From: Ephemerocybe angulata
Lineage: Eukaryota; Basidiomycota; Agaricomycetes; Agaricales; Psathyrellaceae
Assembly: GCA_013368325.1 (NCBI GenBank)
Contig: JAACJK010000110.1
Span: 930,001-994,000, forward strand
Length of the DNA: 64,000 nucleotides
Direction of reading: 5' to 3'
Shown: one piece after another, positions 1-10,999 of the stretch
Layout: every line of letters begins with the position of its first letter
Numbering within the stretch: position 1 is the first letter of the stretch
Notes under the pieces: generated by a model
What the model was told of the DNA's origin: nothing
Databases searched by the model: none
What the model saw: only the letters and a program-made list of their open reading frames with translations
Made by a program: the position numbers and the translations under genes

Positions 1-797
1 AAGACTCCGTAGCTGGGGGAGCGAAGCGAGGAGGGAGATGGATGGGCAGGTGGGGGCGGAGAAGCTCTGGAGGTTCTCCCAGGACGAAGAGCCCATATAC
101 TGGGTGATAAGCGGCAGCTCAGACTTTTCCGAGAACGTGAGGGCCTTGAGTTGAGGTGCGAAATGGAACGTGGATAGGGCAATCGCGGTATGAATTTCGA
201 GTTTCGCCCTAAGCATGACTCCGAGCCGCTCGAGATTGTTGCCCACGAACAGGGGTGTCAATGGGGCCAGTGACTTCAGAAGGTCAGTTTTGAATGGGAC
301 CCCCGGCATCGCCTTGAAGCATTTGAGGTTAGGAGACAGGGCCCCGGCTTCCCCTCCAGTGGCTAGCTCCAGAGCGTGCATGAGGTCCGTGGCGGGTAAA
401 CGTTTGCAGTGATATATGTCGATTTTGACTTCTTGAATTTCTTTGGCATAGTCTAGATATTTCTGCAGGTCCTCTCTAACCAACGGGCGGCGCAAGCACT
501 AGTATTTGGTAGCCCCGGCGAGTGAGTCAGCGAGTCACTACTCGAAGTGTTTGATAAAAAGCTCACCATAACCGCCCTGGGAAGGCGAGTAGACATCACT
601 GGCACGCTGGTTTCAACCAGCAGGTCTCCCGGAAGGTAGCTGAACAGAGGCTCGAAAGTGTCGATGCTTCTCCAAACTCGATTCAGCCCCTCCTCGCGGA
701 AAGCACGCCTTGTCAATGCGAATGCATATGCGCTCTTCCGGTCAAGTCGGTCGCATACGAGCGCTCTGAGCTCAGGGATGTTAAAAAAGTCGTTCAT
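1..797 (-). CDS. F-box/LRR-like protein, 3' part outside the window
   Basis: Probable substrate-recognition subunit of an SCF ubiquitin ligase. Exon 1 is 567..797 (start codon at 797; begins MNDFFNIPEL) and encodes an F-box-like helix pair (LVCDRLDRKSAYAFALTRRAF, then LNRVWRSIDTFEPLFSYLPGDL). A GTGAGC donor at 566 and an AG acceptor just above 471 join it in phase 0 to exon 2, which stays open to the window edge (DLQKYLDYAKE, later FHFAPQLKALTFSEK). The leucine-spaced segments resemble degenerate leucine-rich repeats. Gene structure and sequence match the six F-box genes at 46.5-58.5 kb, so it is an outlying member of the same family. The C-terminal two thirds are not visible. The family assignment rests on motif similarity alone; substrate unknown. 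Confidence 0.75.
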
Positions 798-1416
798 GGT
801 GGTGGCATGAGAATGAATGTGGGGCTCGAGCAAATTCGCGGACCCGGCTGTGCCGGCCTGCGGAGGAAATTTGAGACCCAAGCAGCAATGTCTGAGATGG
901 TTTAGTTAAGAGCTACAAGCGGCAGAGGAAGGAGACGTGATTCGCATCGGATCGCACCCTTAAACAAGACAGAGAGAACGAAGGGGCCCTTCGTTCTCTC
1001 CACTGAGGAAGCAAGCCCAGACTCGGACGTCTCCCAAGCATCCTGCATGCCACAGACTTCCGAGATATGCTGTCAACTGGAGAAACGTTCCTCGAGGTAT
1101 TCGACAGCAATTGGCCTGAGGGGGAGGTCCGAAACATATACCGCACGACGGACTCGGTGAATGGCGCACTCGAGAACAGTTTCCTCTGACCTAGCTAGGA
1201 GATACAACGCTTTCGCCATACCTTGAGATCGTGATGCCAGGTAACAAGCACTGACGACTCGGTGGGCACGGCTTCGCGATAAGGGTCACGCTGTTCGAGT
1301 TTGCGTTGAAACCTGAGATTCAGAGAGAGTACATGTACACGGACTGCAAACGTTAATGTCATAAGCGTAGTAAAATGAAGAGGGTATATGTCGTACAGCG
1401 TCATCAGGGTCTTATC
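798..1416. other. Intergenic, no gene recognised
   Basis: Upstream region of the partial F-box gene. Short minus-strand open frames (913-1170) show no recognisable domain and no convincing splice structure. It may hold the F-box promoter. Confidence 0.5.
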
Positions 1417-1434
1417 CACACACACACACACACA
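1417..1434. repeat. (CA)n microsatellite
   Basis: Nine CA dinucleotides in a row. Confidence 0.9.
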
Positions 1435-1440
1435 TCGTCC

Positions 1441-1716
1441 TCCATCCTTCCATCCAGTCATCCTCTGTCCGTCCATCCATCCGTCCATCCAATGGTCACC
1501 CATCCAAGATTCGATACTGCCTCAGTGCCCCCACCACCCCTCCATCCTCCATCCACCATCCAAGGTGCCATCGTCCCTCCACCCATCCCATCATCCCTCC
1601 ACCCATCCCATCATCCCTCCACCCATCCCATCCCTCCACCCATCCCATCCCTCCACCCATCCCATCCCTCCACCCATCCCATCCCTCCACCCATCCCCTC
1701 CCATCCCTCTACCACC
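1441..1716. repeat. CATCC-rich minisatellite
   Basis: Imperfect tandem copies built on CCATCC/CCACCCATCC. The most regular part (about 1575-1700) has a 16 bp period of the form CATCCCTCCACCCATC. It lies just beyond the stop codon of the minus-strand coiled-coil gene, in its 3' flank. Long open frames across it on both strands are products of the repeat, not genes. Confidence 0.85.
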
Positions 1717-1759
1717 CACACACCCCCGCCCACCCCACAAAACCCCCAGAATAACCAAC

Positions 1760-2760
1760 CTACCCATCCACAGCAACCTCCGCCAAATCCCTCCTCAGCG
1801 CCTCAAACCTCCCCCCCTCCTTCTCCGCTCTCTCCACCGTCTTCCCAAGCTTCTCCTCCCGCGCCGCCGCGCGCTGCTCCATGCCCATAATCAACAGCTT
1901 CATCTGCTCGATGTTCGCAAAGAGCGCGCGGCGTTTCGCTTCTTCTTCTTCCTCTCTCTGCTCCTGCTGCTGCCTCTGTTGCTGCCCACCGCCTCCCTGC
2001 GACGCCGACAGGGACTCCGATTGCCCCCTGGGGTTATTGGGGGCGGGGGAGCGGGGGGAGCGGGAGGAGGAGGGGGAGGGGGAGCCTTGGAGGCCGGCGA
2101 GGGTGGTGACGAGGGGGGAGGAGGCGGAGATGGTGTGCGAGCGTTGGTGGCTGTGGATTATGGAGTTGGCGCGTCCGCCGAGGCCGAGGGTGTTTGGGGC
2201 GGCGGGGGGGATGTCTAGGGATGACTGGGTGGGTTGGTGTTAGTTGAAGGTGAGGGTTGGGATGGAGAGGCGGGAGGTGAGAGGCGAGCGTACCTGCCAG
2301 TTCTCGCCTGCGAGTTCGCAGAGTTTGCGTTCCAGTAGCTTTTCTCTTTGCTTTGACCTAGTTACATAGGTGAGTTTACACTCTGTTGTATGGGTTGAAG
2401 GAAGGGCACCTTTCGAGTTCGGCCATGCAACGTTCGTTTTCGCGCTGGGTGCCTTGCAGGAGAAGCTCGAGGTTCTTGTATTCCTTCTGGATCTCCTGGA
2501 TATCTTCGATCGGCGGCCGCTGGACGAGCTGCGACTCGAGGTTATGCACCAATTCCCTCAGCTACACCTCTATAAGGATCCTCCCTATCGGTTCTGTAGA
2601 ATAGAGTACGCGCCTTGTCGCATTCACGGTCCTTCTCGATAAGCTGCTTGCGCAGAACGTCTTCATCCGTCTCGTTCCCCTCCCTGAGCATCCCCAGGTC
2701 TTCGGATGCAAGCGCTATAGACGGCCGGGCATAGTGTCGGACGCTCTGAGCCCGTCTCAT
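1760..2760 (-). CDS. Small coiled-coil protein, divergent partner of SNF1
   Basis: I do not recognise the family. Exons: 2614..2760, 2410..2561, 2294..2357, 1760..2224; about 275 residues. The N-terminus ([15 protein letters not shown]) is followed by a charged helical stretch ([53 protein letters not shown]), a Ser/Pro/Gly linker, and a C-terminal helix rich in Gln, Glu and Arg ([20 protein letters not shown]). Introns 2 and 3 have good GT-AG sites in matching phase. Intron 1 needs a GC donor (AAG|GCGCGT) to hold frame; the nearby GT donor gives a one-base frame error, so the gene could instead carry a lesion there. The start codon lies 530 bp from that of SNF1 copy 1, so the two probably share a divergent promoter. 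The first ~17 codons fall inside the tandem duplicon and recur as headless fragments at each later unit boundary. Confidence 0.6.
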
Positions 2761-3290
2761 CGTCGTGCTCGCTGTGGTGGGTGGAAGCTTAATGAGGTTG
2801 AGCGAAGAGCGGCGGCGGCGCGCTCGACGCGAGGCTGTCCACGTGATCCTGTCTCTGCCAAACAGCCGCAACGCTGGACGGGCCGCAGGCGGTCCGAGGC
2901 GTTCGGACTTTCGGTTGAGGACTCAGGAGAGTTGGCTCCGTCCGCAGGAGGCTTGTTTCGTCGCTGTGAAGAGAGGTGCAAGCTGCGGGCACCTCAATTC
3001 AGTAGGCGAAGATCCGGTGAAATAGTCGTCGCCTTGACTGAACTGCATTCGAATTTCGCGGAGGACAGGGAAAAAGACGCCCCTATATTACTAAACCCAT
3101 CAGATCATTCCTCGTGTTTCCCCTGGGTTTCCTCCGTACCGTCATCCTCGAACTTCTGCCCTTACGTTCTCGTCCTCGAAGCCTCCTAGACCGACCACAC
3201 ACTCATCGCAACTTACGCGCACCGACAAGCTGCTGCGACATTGGCCCGCACCGACGACACCCCGCATCGCACCCCGCATCATCGTCGACG
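2761..3290. promoter_or_regulatory. Divergent promoter/5' leader between coiled-coil gene and SNF1
   Basis: 530 bp between opposed start codons. The SNF1 side has a CT-rich leader (3110-3190) before the ATG. The segment is repeated, with substitutions and small indels, upstream of each SNF1 copy (13.69-14.21, 23.28-23.81 and 32.86-33.37 kb), so all four copies keep a candidate promoter. No clear TATA box was seen here. Confidence 0.55.
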
Positions 3291-4588
<1,298 letters not shown>

Positions 4589-4836
4589 ATTTCCTTTCAT
4601 GGGCATGAACCTGCCAAATGGGGTGAAAAAGACGAAAAAAATCCCAAGTTTTTTGCTTCAGACCGTCGGGTGCAGGTGCGTAGGTTCGGGGTAATGTGTT
4701 CCGTTTATTCAAGGCCGAAACGTGTCTACTACAGGGCTATCTACGTCACTACGGGGCTATCTACGTGTCTACGGGCGGCGACGATCACCAAGTCTAAAAT
4801 CGAACGACGAGCCGGAAAGGAGACAGCAAAACTCAC

Positions 4837-4891
4837 CTGGGTCCATTTGCCCACACCCTGTTTCATCGTAGAAACTATCTGCGCGGAGGTA
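4837..4891 (-). other. Exon-like block conserved in three spacers
   Basis: On the minus strand a 55 bp block lies between a CTTGCAG acceptor and a GTGAGT donor and reads YLRADSFYDETGCGQMDP. The block is the same in units 1, 2 (15912-15966) and 3 (25506-25560). It looks like a leftover internal exon of an unidentified gene; no flanking exons could be joined. Confidence 0.35.
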
Positions 4892-6097
4892 CTGCAAGGA
4901 GAGAGTATGACGTAGGGGATGGAGAGGGAAGCAGCAGGGCAGAGGAATGGATGCGGACATGACGGCAAGCATAACGGACGTGCACAGGGGCAGACGGGCG
5001 AGTATACGGGCAGCAAGGATAGCGGGATGGAGTGTCATGAAGTGCACCAGGGTATTTATACTCCAACGGTGCTGTGACTTGAGGAAACTGACGTGTAGTC
5101 ACGTCCCCGCTCATTACCTAGTTCGCCTCCGTTCACTGACTAGCTCGACGCCCAGGTCAACTCACCTCTGCTTACCAAATAGTGCTCGCTTCGGTCTCTA
5201 TAATCTCACCGCGGTACGTACCTTGCTGCGCCTCCTCCTCCTTTCTGCTCTCTTTACTCTCCTATTCCCCCACTGGTCTTGGGGTAATATGGTGGTCAAG
5301 AGTGCTAGAAAGGAGTAGAGGGATTCCTGACCTTCCCTCAGGACTCCTACAAACTGCCCTTTGCTTCGTGTTCCGCCTTCGCTTCGCTTCCTGACTTCGC
5401 TTCCGGTACCTCCGTGACATGATAGATTCTGTTACCGCTGCCGGTGCGCCTCCATTTCCGATTCCTTCTCCTCCTCTCATTGAGACTTTGCTTATTCCTT
5501 TCCTAGGTCTTCATGTATGTCTCTGTATCTACGTAGAAAGGGATAATTGAGAGCACAGGTCGTCTCGATGTTTGTAGATACATTTTCGCTAGAATAGAAG
5601 TACGGCACCGCCTCAATGGAATTGAGTAATGCTCCTACGGAAGCGTCGCGCCTGCTCGGTTTACCCATAATTGCCGTACCTCGTTCCAGCCCATCCTCTT
5701 AGACTCCGCCTTGGCGGTCGACTCCAATCATCGTACCATGCTCAGCTGCCAACACCTCCGTTCGACCGACTTCTCGTCACATCGTTCTTTGGGTATAGGA
5801 CTATGTTCTTATCCATTCACCTTCTCTGTGCTACGCAAGGCCATCCCACCAGAGACGCCCCGCTCGTCGGACGCGTTTCTGTTGCTATATCGTCGTTCTG
5901 AGTATAATCTGGTGAGCTCGTCTTTTTGCTTCTCTCCATTGCTGACAGGCTTCAATGCTCTTTAGTCGAGCGTTCAGCGTTCGCTCAAATCCTACCATAA
6001 TCGCCCTTCGCCATCACCAGCCTTCGCAATATTGAACAGACATCCCGCTCGCGGGATTCATTTCTGTTGCTATATCGTCATTCCAAGTTCCCTATGG

Positions 6098-6141
6098 CAC
6101 TATGGAACCTCTTTCCGGGAAAAAAACCCGGTCGCACCTGG
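6098..6141 (+). repeat. Left terminal inverted repeat of CACTA element
   Basis: Starts CACTATGGAACC and contains CCGGGAAAAAAACCCGG; pairs with 7467-7513. Confidence 0.85.
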
Positions 6142-7466
6142 ACGTACCTGGAATATCTGGGTCTTATTCCTGTTCCCTAGACATTCCAGGTAAGCAAATT
6201 TCCAGGGAATGTCCAGGTAAAAGTCGATGCCAGGTACTGTCCAGGTAACCACACCTGGGCAGGTACCTGGGAGGTGCGCGAGATTCAAGTACCCGGTAAG
6301 TCCAGGGAAAATAGGTGGTTAACATATATGGGCAGATAGATGTACGGTATACTCCTCCTCAGTGTCCTCACTCAGCTCGCTCGGATGGGACACTGTCGTG
6401 TGCATGTGCATGGGGATGTGAGGGGCAGGAGGGCATGGCTCCATGGCCAGATCGACGAAACACCCAAGTCCATTTAAGCGGAGATTTAAAGTGCGGGTAT
6501 AATCATCGGAACCGAGAGATCGGCCACCCGCCATAATCCTTTCCTTTCCTCCACCATCTCCCATTGACTTCAGGGCAAAGGCTCGAGCATAAAGCAGGAG
6601 TACACTTTCCATTATTGCCTGAGCGTATCCTTCTCGCATCGCCCTAGACTGTACTGATGCCACTCCCGCCCGTTTATCGCTATTCATGCACAGTTCACAC
6701 AAACGGCGACCGCCAACAGGGCTTCGGCAGGACGAGGGATATGGACCATGGTGGACTACGCCAATGGCGATATTACTCTAGGTGCGTATTATCCATGTAG
6801 CGCTGTATTGGGTAAAGGACTTAGGAGAAAGGGCGCCCAGCAATGGCGACAGCCTATAGGTGCGTATTCTTGTCCCGCCGCTATCATATTATTACTCACA
6901 GCTGTTTCTGTGAGGGATGAGGCCTGAAGATCTCGCCATTTGCTCCCCATCTTCCCCCTGCGCTACGACAGCTTGCTTCGGCGTACCATGTTAGCCGCCC
7001 TCCTGGTCCGGGGGTCCGGATATGGTTCTCAATGGGTAGTGAATTAACCTATTCCTCGGGGCTATACTATCCTACATATCAGCACATATTATCCCCTATT
7101 GCCGCGCAGTACGTAGTATGTAGACCAATGTATTATGTACCTATGAAATACACCTGATTTACCTGTCTATTCCGTGTGATGCCCCCGGTTCATCGTGCGC
7201 TGGACAGACATCTGTCCTGGCGCAACCAGTGAGAAAACCTGGATATACCTGGTATTGCGCTCGTACTGTACCAGGCGAGAAAACATGTCGATTCCGAGTC
7301 GAATACCTGGCGATACCACGATTTTGGCTGTCCAGGTAAACGGAAGATATCACAAGTTTTCTACCTGGCCTGTACCTGGACATAATCGTACCTGGGATTC
7401 CCAGGTGTATACCTGGATATTCCAAGTATTCTACCTGGTATATCCAGGGAGGTTTCCCTGGTATGC

Positions 7467-7513
7467 CCAGGTCACCTGTACGGGCTTTTTTCCCGGCCCC
7501 GAAGTTTATAGTG
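7467..7513 (-). repeat. Right terminal inverted repeat of CACTA element
   Basis: On the minus strand starts CACTATAAACTTCGG and contains GGCCGGGAAAAAAGCCCG; pairs with 6098-6141 with some mismatches and small indels. Confidence 0.85.
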
Positions 7514-7584
7514 TGGTGCGCCAGAATCCACTCTCCCCTTGCTTGCTGACAGATTGAGAGCTTCGCCTTCCGTTGCCAACAGAC

Positions 7585-8199
7585 GCCATGAAGCTCGCTC
7601 GCCGGAACTCGTTCTGTCGTGATTTCGCTACTTCAATCGGCACTCCAACGCCCCGCTCGACACACTCAAGACTCGAAGGCTAAACGGTACGCCTGTGGCT
7701 TTAACTGCCGACTCAATATCGATTGACTTGCTCGCCGGAAGAAAATCTGTTGTGTCTTCGTCATCCACGGCACTTTCAAAGGGTCAGAGTTTTGCACTCA
7801 TTCGCCTCCACTTGCCCGCTCACCTCCCACCTTTCCACCCAGAACCTCGATTCCCACAATCCCGAATTTTCAAGAACGTGCGTATCACCCTCTCTACTCA
7901 CAACCGATTTGTCTGACTGCTTTCTCCTCAACTCAGGATCCCCATAGTGCCTCGCTCGCCGGAAGAAATTCTGTTGCGGCTTTGTCATCTTGGGTGTTTT
8001 GACAGGTGAGCATCCTTCTTCGCTTTCGTCCCAGTCTGCTCGCTCATGCCCATTTAGGTTGTACGCAAATATTTGTTCGCAGAACGTACGTCCCATCTCC
8101 TTCCTTCTCGCATGCTGACACCCCATTTTCCCCTCAGGCGGCTCTCCGCTTGCCGGAAACATTTATGTTGTGCCTTCGTCGTTCCGTGGGCCTTCACAG
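7585..8199 (+). other. Series of exon-like F-box-helix motifs (unit 1)
   Basis: Four related blocks follow each other, three with core CTCGCCGGAA and one with CTTGCCGGAA. Two are bounded by good splice sites in the same phase: 7936..8005 (CTCAG before, GTGAGC after; reads SPEEILLRLCHLGCFDR) and 8138..8199 (CCTCAG before, GTGAGT after; reads LPETFMLCLRRSVGLHR). The others read SPEENLLCLRHPRHFQR (about 7735) and SPELVLS followed by a stop (about 7595). They resemble the first helix of an F-box (LPxEILLRI...). Probably duplicated exons of a decayed F-box gene. The series recurs in units 2 (about 17.18-17.79 kb) and 3 (about 26.77-27.38 kb). Confidence 0.4.
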
Positions 8200-8444
8200 G
8201 TGAGTTCTCTTCTTCGGATCCCCAGGCCTGTCACTAAATTGTCGTTAGAATTTAGACTTTTAGGTGACAACTAGGTTCTCGGTACGTCATTCTCGTACCT
8301 TTGTGTCCATTGCGAGGGTTCTGACGCCATCCCGTAGACTTTTCAATTCACTCAGACACCTCCACCATCCGGTACGTGACGCAGTCGCCTCTCGCCCAGA
8401 TTGGATATGTTGCTCACCGGATTCATTTCCATATAGACTTTACC

Positions 8445-8475
8445 AAGCGAAGCACACGCAAAGCGTGCTTCGCTT
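8445..8475. repeat. Short hairpin-forming inverted repeat
   Basis: AAGCGAAGCACACGC, a loop of AAA, then GCGTGCTTCGCTT. The arms pair over 13 bp with a 2-base bulge. Same sequence at 18036-18066 and 27630-27660. Confidence 0.7.
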
Positions 8476-10971
8476 GATATCTGCGCTCATCTGAGGAAAC
8501 GCGCCCTGTGGATCATCGCGGCAAGCGCGCATTCGGCGTAGTCCTCAACTATGCCGCGAGGAGCCTTGCTGGTACGTTATCCTTTCATTCTATATCCAAA
8601 TTGAACCTATTGCTCACCGGACTCATTTCTATACAGACTTTACCGAACGCCGTCGCCCGGCAACCGCGCTCCTTCCGCGCCCGTTTGAAGAGACACACGT
8701 TCGATCACCGTGACAAGCCCGTGTTCGGTTTTCCGTTTACCTTGGCTCCCCAACTCGGACGCGAGACCAGGAACCGGATGAGCAAACGTAGAGAGATACT
8801 GACGTACATACGTACGACATTTGAGTTGAAAGGCTGCGATCAGGCTGGTTACTCGGCAGGCACGTTATGCGCGAGCGCCGCCTGAACCGAATTGGGCGCC
8901 TATTTCGATCACGGATGCTCTGGGCCCAGATAGGTATCTGGTCAATTTCTGGACTTGAATAGTCTTCATACGGCACTGGATATAAGTAGGGTACCATTGA
9001 ATAGCTTCGGAGTACCAGTCCGAGCAAGTCATACGAGTGCCGCCGCGCCGCTTTCTGGCTGGGGCCCGTGCGCGACCGCCGCCGGAGAGATATCCAGTCC
9101 ATTTGTGACTGTCTGAGCTACCTAGATATTGCTCTATCGCACCAAACTCTTACTTTACAGTTACAAAACATGAAAAAAATTTGGTGTCACATTTCCGTGG
9201 TGCGGTCCGCCAGAGATGATTGAACCTGTTCAGTCATGCCCAATCCGCCGCGTATGTAGGTTTTTCATTCAAGTTGACGACGGGGCCGAGTTCTCGAGGG
9301 TAATTACATTTCACTAACATTGAAGTATAGAGATCCATCACGGAATAGCAGTGCTGCATGCTACTCGTATCCGGGAAGACCGTCGCATCGAAAACATTCG
9401 CACAGAGTGCATTTTATAGTTTGATCCCCCGGCTCGCCTCCCTGGCGGACTTTGCGCACGACATTCTCTGGCATGTATGTCCCATACAAACACGCACACT
9501 AGATAGTAGCACATGTACGTACTGTCCTGTATTGCTTCGTATACCAGCAACGCGTTTCCAATCGCAAGACTCCACCATGGCTCATTGACCCAATCGCTTC
9601 ACACCCCGTCCACCCCAAACCCACTATCCGACATCCCGCACATCTCCATTCCCCGTTCCCCGGCTCACAGGTATGTACGTACGCACATAACTCGGCTCCA
9701 CAGGCCAAGCCAACACCCATCCAAGCGCACACTCGGCGCTCTAACTTCGGATCTCCGAAGGTACTCTGGACATTGCAGTTGCACAAACCACAATACATTA
9801 CAAGCAAATCCCGACGCCTTTGCGTCTGAACTCGTAGCTAAAAGTGCGCCAGACGGTAGTAGGAGCGTGGAAAAGTGATATAGGGGTGTTTTGGTACGAT
9901 ATCGTAGCGAAATGAGAGCGCGATCTGCGAAATCGCGGGTAAGCGCTTAATCGCGTTTTGGGCGCTTATCTCTTAAAATGCGTAATCCACCACGATCTCA
10001 TGCTCAGACTACCTGAAAAAGCTCAGACTACCTCTCTCAGTCTGTCCCTCAAATTTTCTAGCCCTCAGGTTTACGATCCTCCTGCAGAAAACAACACAGT
10101 TCAAGTTGCATTTCTGCACTTCCCCGCGCCATCCCGCACCTCCCTACACCCGCCGAACACACTCTTGCGTTCTCAGACGATTATGGCACACAGTCGTGGG
10201 TACCGAGTTGCGTGTGACAGGTGTGGGCGGTACCGAGGATGGAAGCTGGCGTTGTGAAGGTGCGCTGAGCTCGGGAGGGGATTGGGAGAAGGTGATGAAT
10301 GAACGTACTTACGGTGCAGAGATGGTCGTTACGTTCCCCGTCGTTTTCGTGTGTTGGGGTAATTATGGAGGTCTGGGTATGGCTTGGCATGAGTTGCTGG
10401 AGGTGTGTCGTGAGCGGATTTGGGGGATGGTGGATTGGTGGGTGGGACTTGGTAATTTTAGTGTTGCGCGGGTTCATAGACCTGCACACGCATTTTGAAC
10501 GCACCGACACTCCGTAGAAACATATGTCTGACTTTGGATATCTCAAGGGATTGCTCATAATATACTACGCATACCCTTCGACGACGCCTCTCCATCCACT
10601 CGTCCTCTCGCCGACATTCACAACCTCAATCCTTCAAACCGCTCACAACCCCGGTGTTCCCTTCCCCCGTGTACCCCATCGCACACTCCCACCCATGCAA
10701 CAAACCGGACATGGAATTCGGCTCCGGCTCGCCTTGGCACCCCACAAATCTAATTCCCTGACAGCCCCTCGCCTTCTAGTGCCGTTGCATAGGCGTCGAG
10801 TCGAGTTCTGCTTGCAGCATAACACGCTAAACGCGCAAAATACGGAATAGGTGTAAAAATAGGTATATTGGGATTGGGCCGGGGCGTACGGTACATGTTC
10901 GGATGGTATGGATATGGGAGACGGAGATCTGGTCGATCTGCAGGAGTCTGGATTCGGATGGGGGAGGGGGA

Positions 10972-10978
10972 TATATAA
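10972..10978 (+). promoter_or_regulatory. TATA box of spacer transcription unit, unit 1
   Basis: TATATAA in a G-rich context, followed after about 25-60 bp by a CT-rich initiator-like tract. The same element is kept at 20565-20571 and 30164-30170. Confidence 0.55.
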
Positions 10979-10999
10979 GGAGGACGCACCGAGGTTCTA

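Larger units (their letters stand above)
6098..7513. mobile_element. Non-autonomous CACTA (EnSpm/CMC-like) DNA transposon
   Basis: A 1,416 bp insertion present only in unit 1. The empty site is visible in units 2 and 3 (TTCCCTATGGTGCGCC near 17090 and 26684). The element begins CACTATGG and ends TATAGTG, is flanked by a TGG duplication (6095-6097 and 7514-7516), and has imperfect terminal inverted repeats of about 45 bp sharing CCGGGAAAAAA. Both ends carry many copies of ACCTGG/CCAGGT in both orientations, like the subterminal repeats of CACTA elements. No transposase frame is present, so it would depend on a helper element elsewhere. Confidence 0.9.

Noticed and set aside
913..1170. Minus-strand short open frames upstream of the left F-box gene
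   Set aside because: No domain, no conserved relative in the window and no coherent splicing.
1375..2218. Long plus-strand proline/histidine-rich open frames over the minisatellite
   Set aside because: Created by the CATCC repeat and by the antisense of the coiled-coil gene; no splice or domain support.
10106..10558. Overlapping ~125-130 codon open frames on both strands of the spacer, repeated in later units
   Set aside because: Mutually antisense, no recognisable domain, and preserved mainly because the units are recent duplicates.
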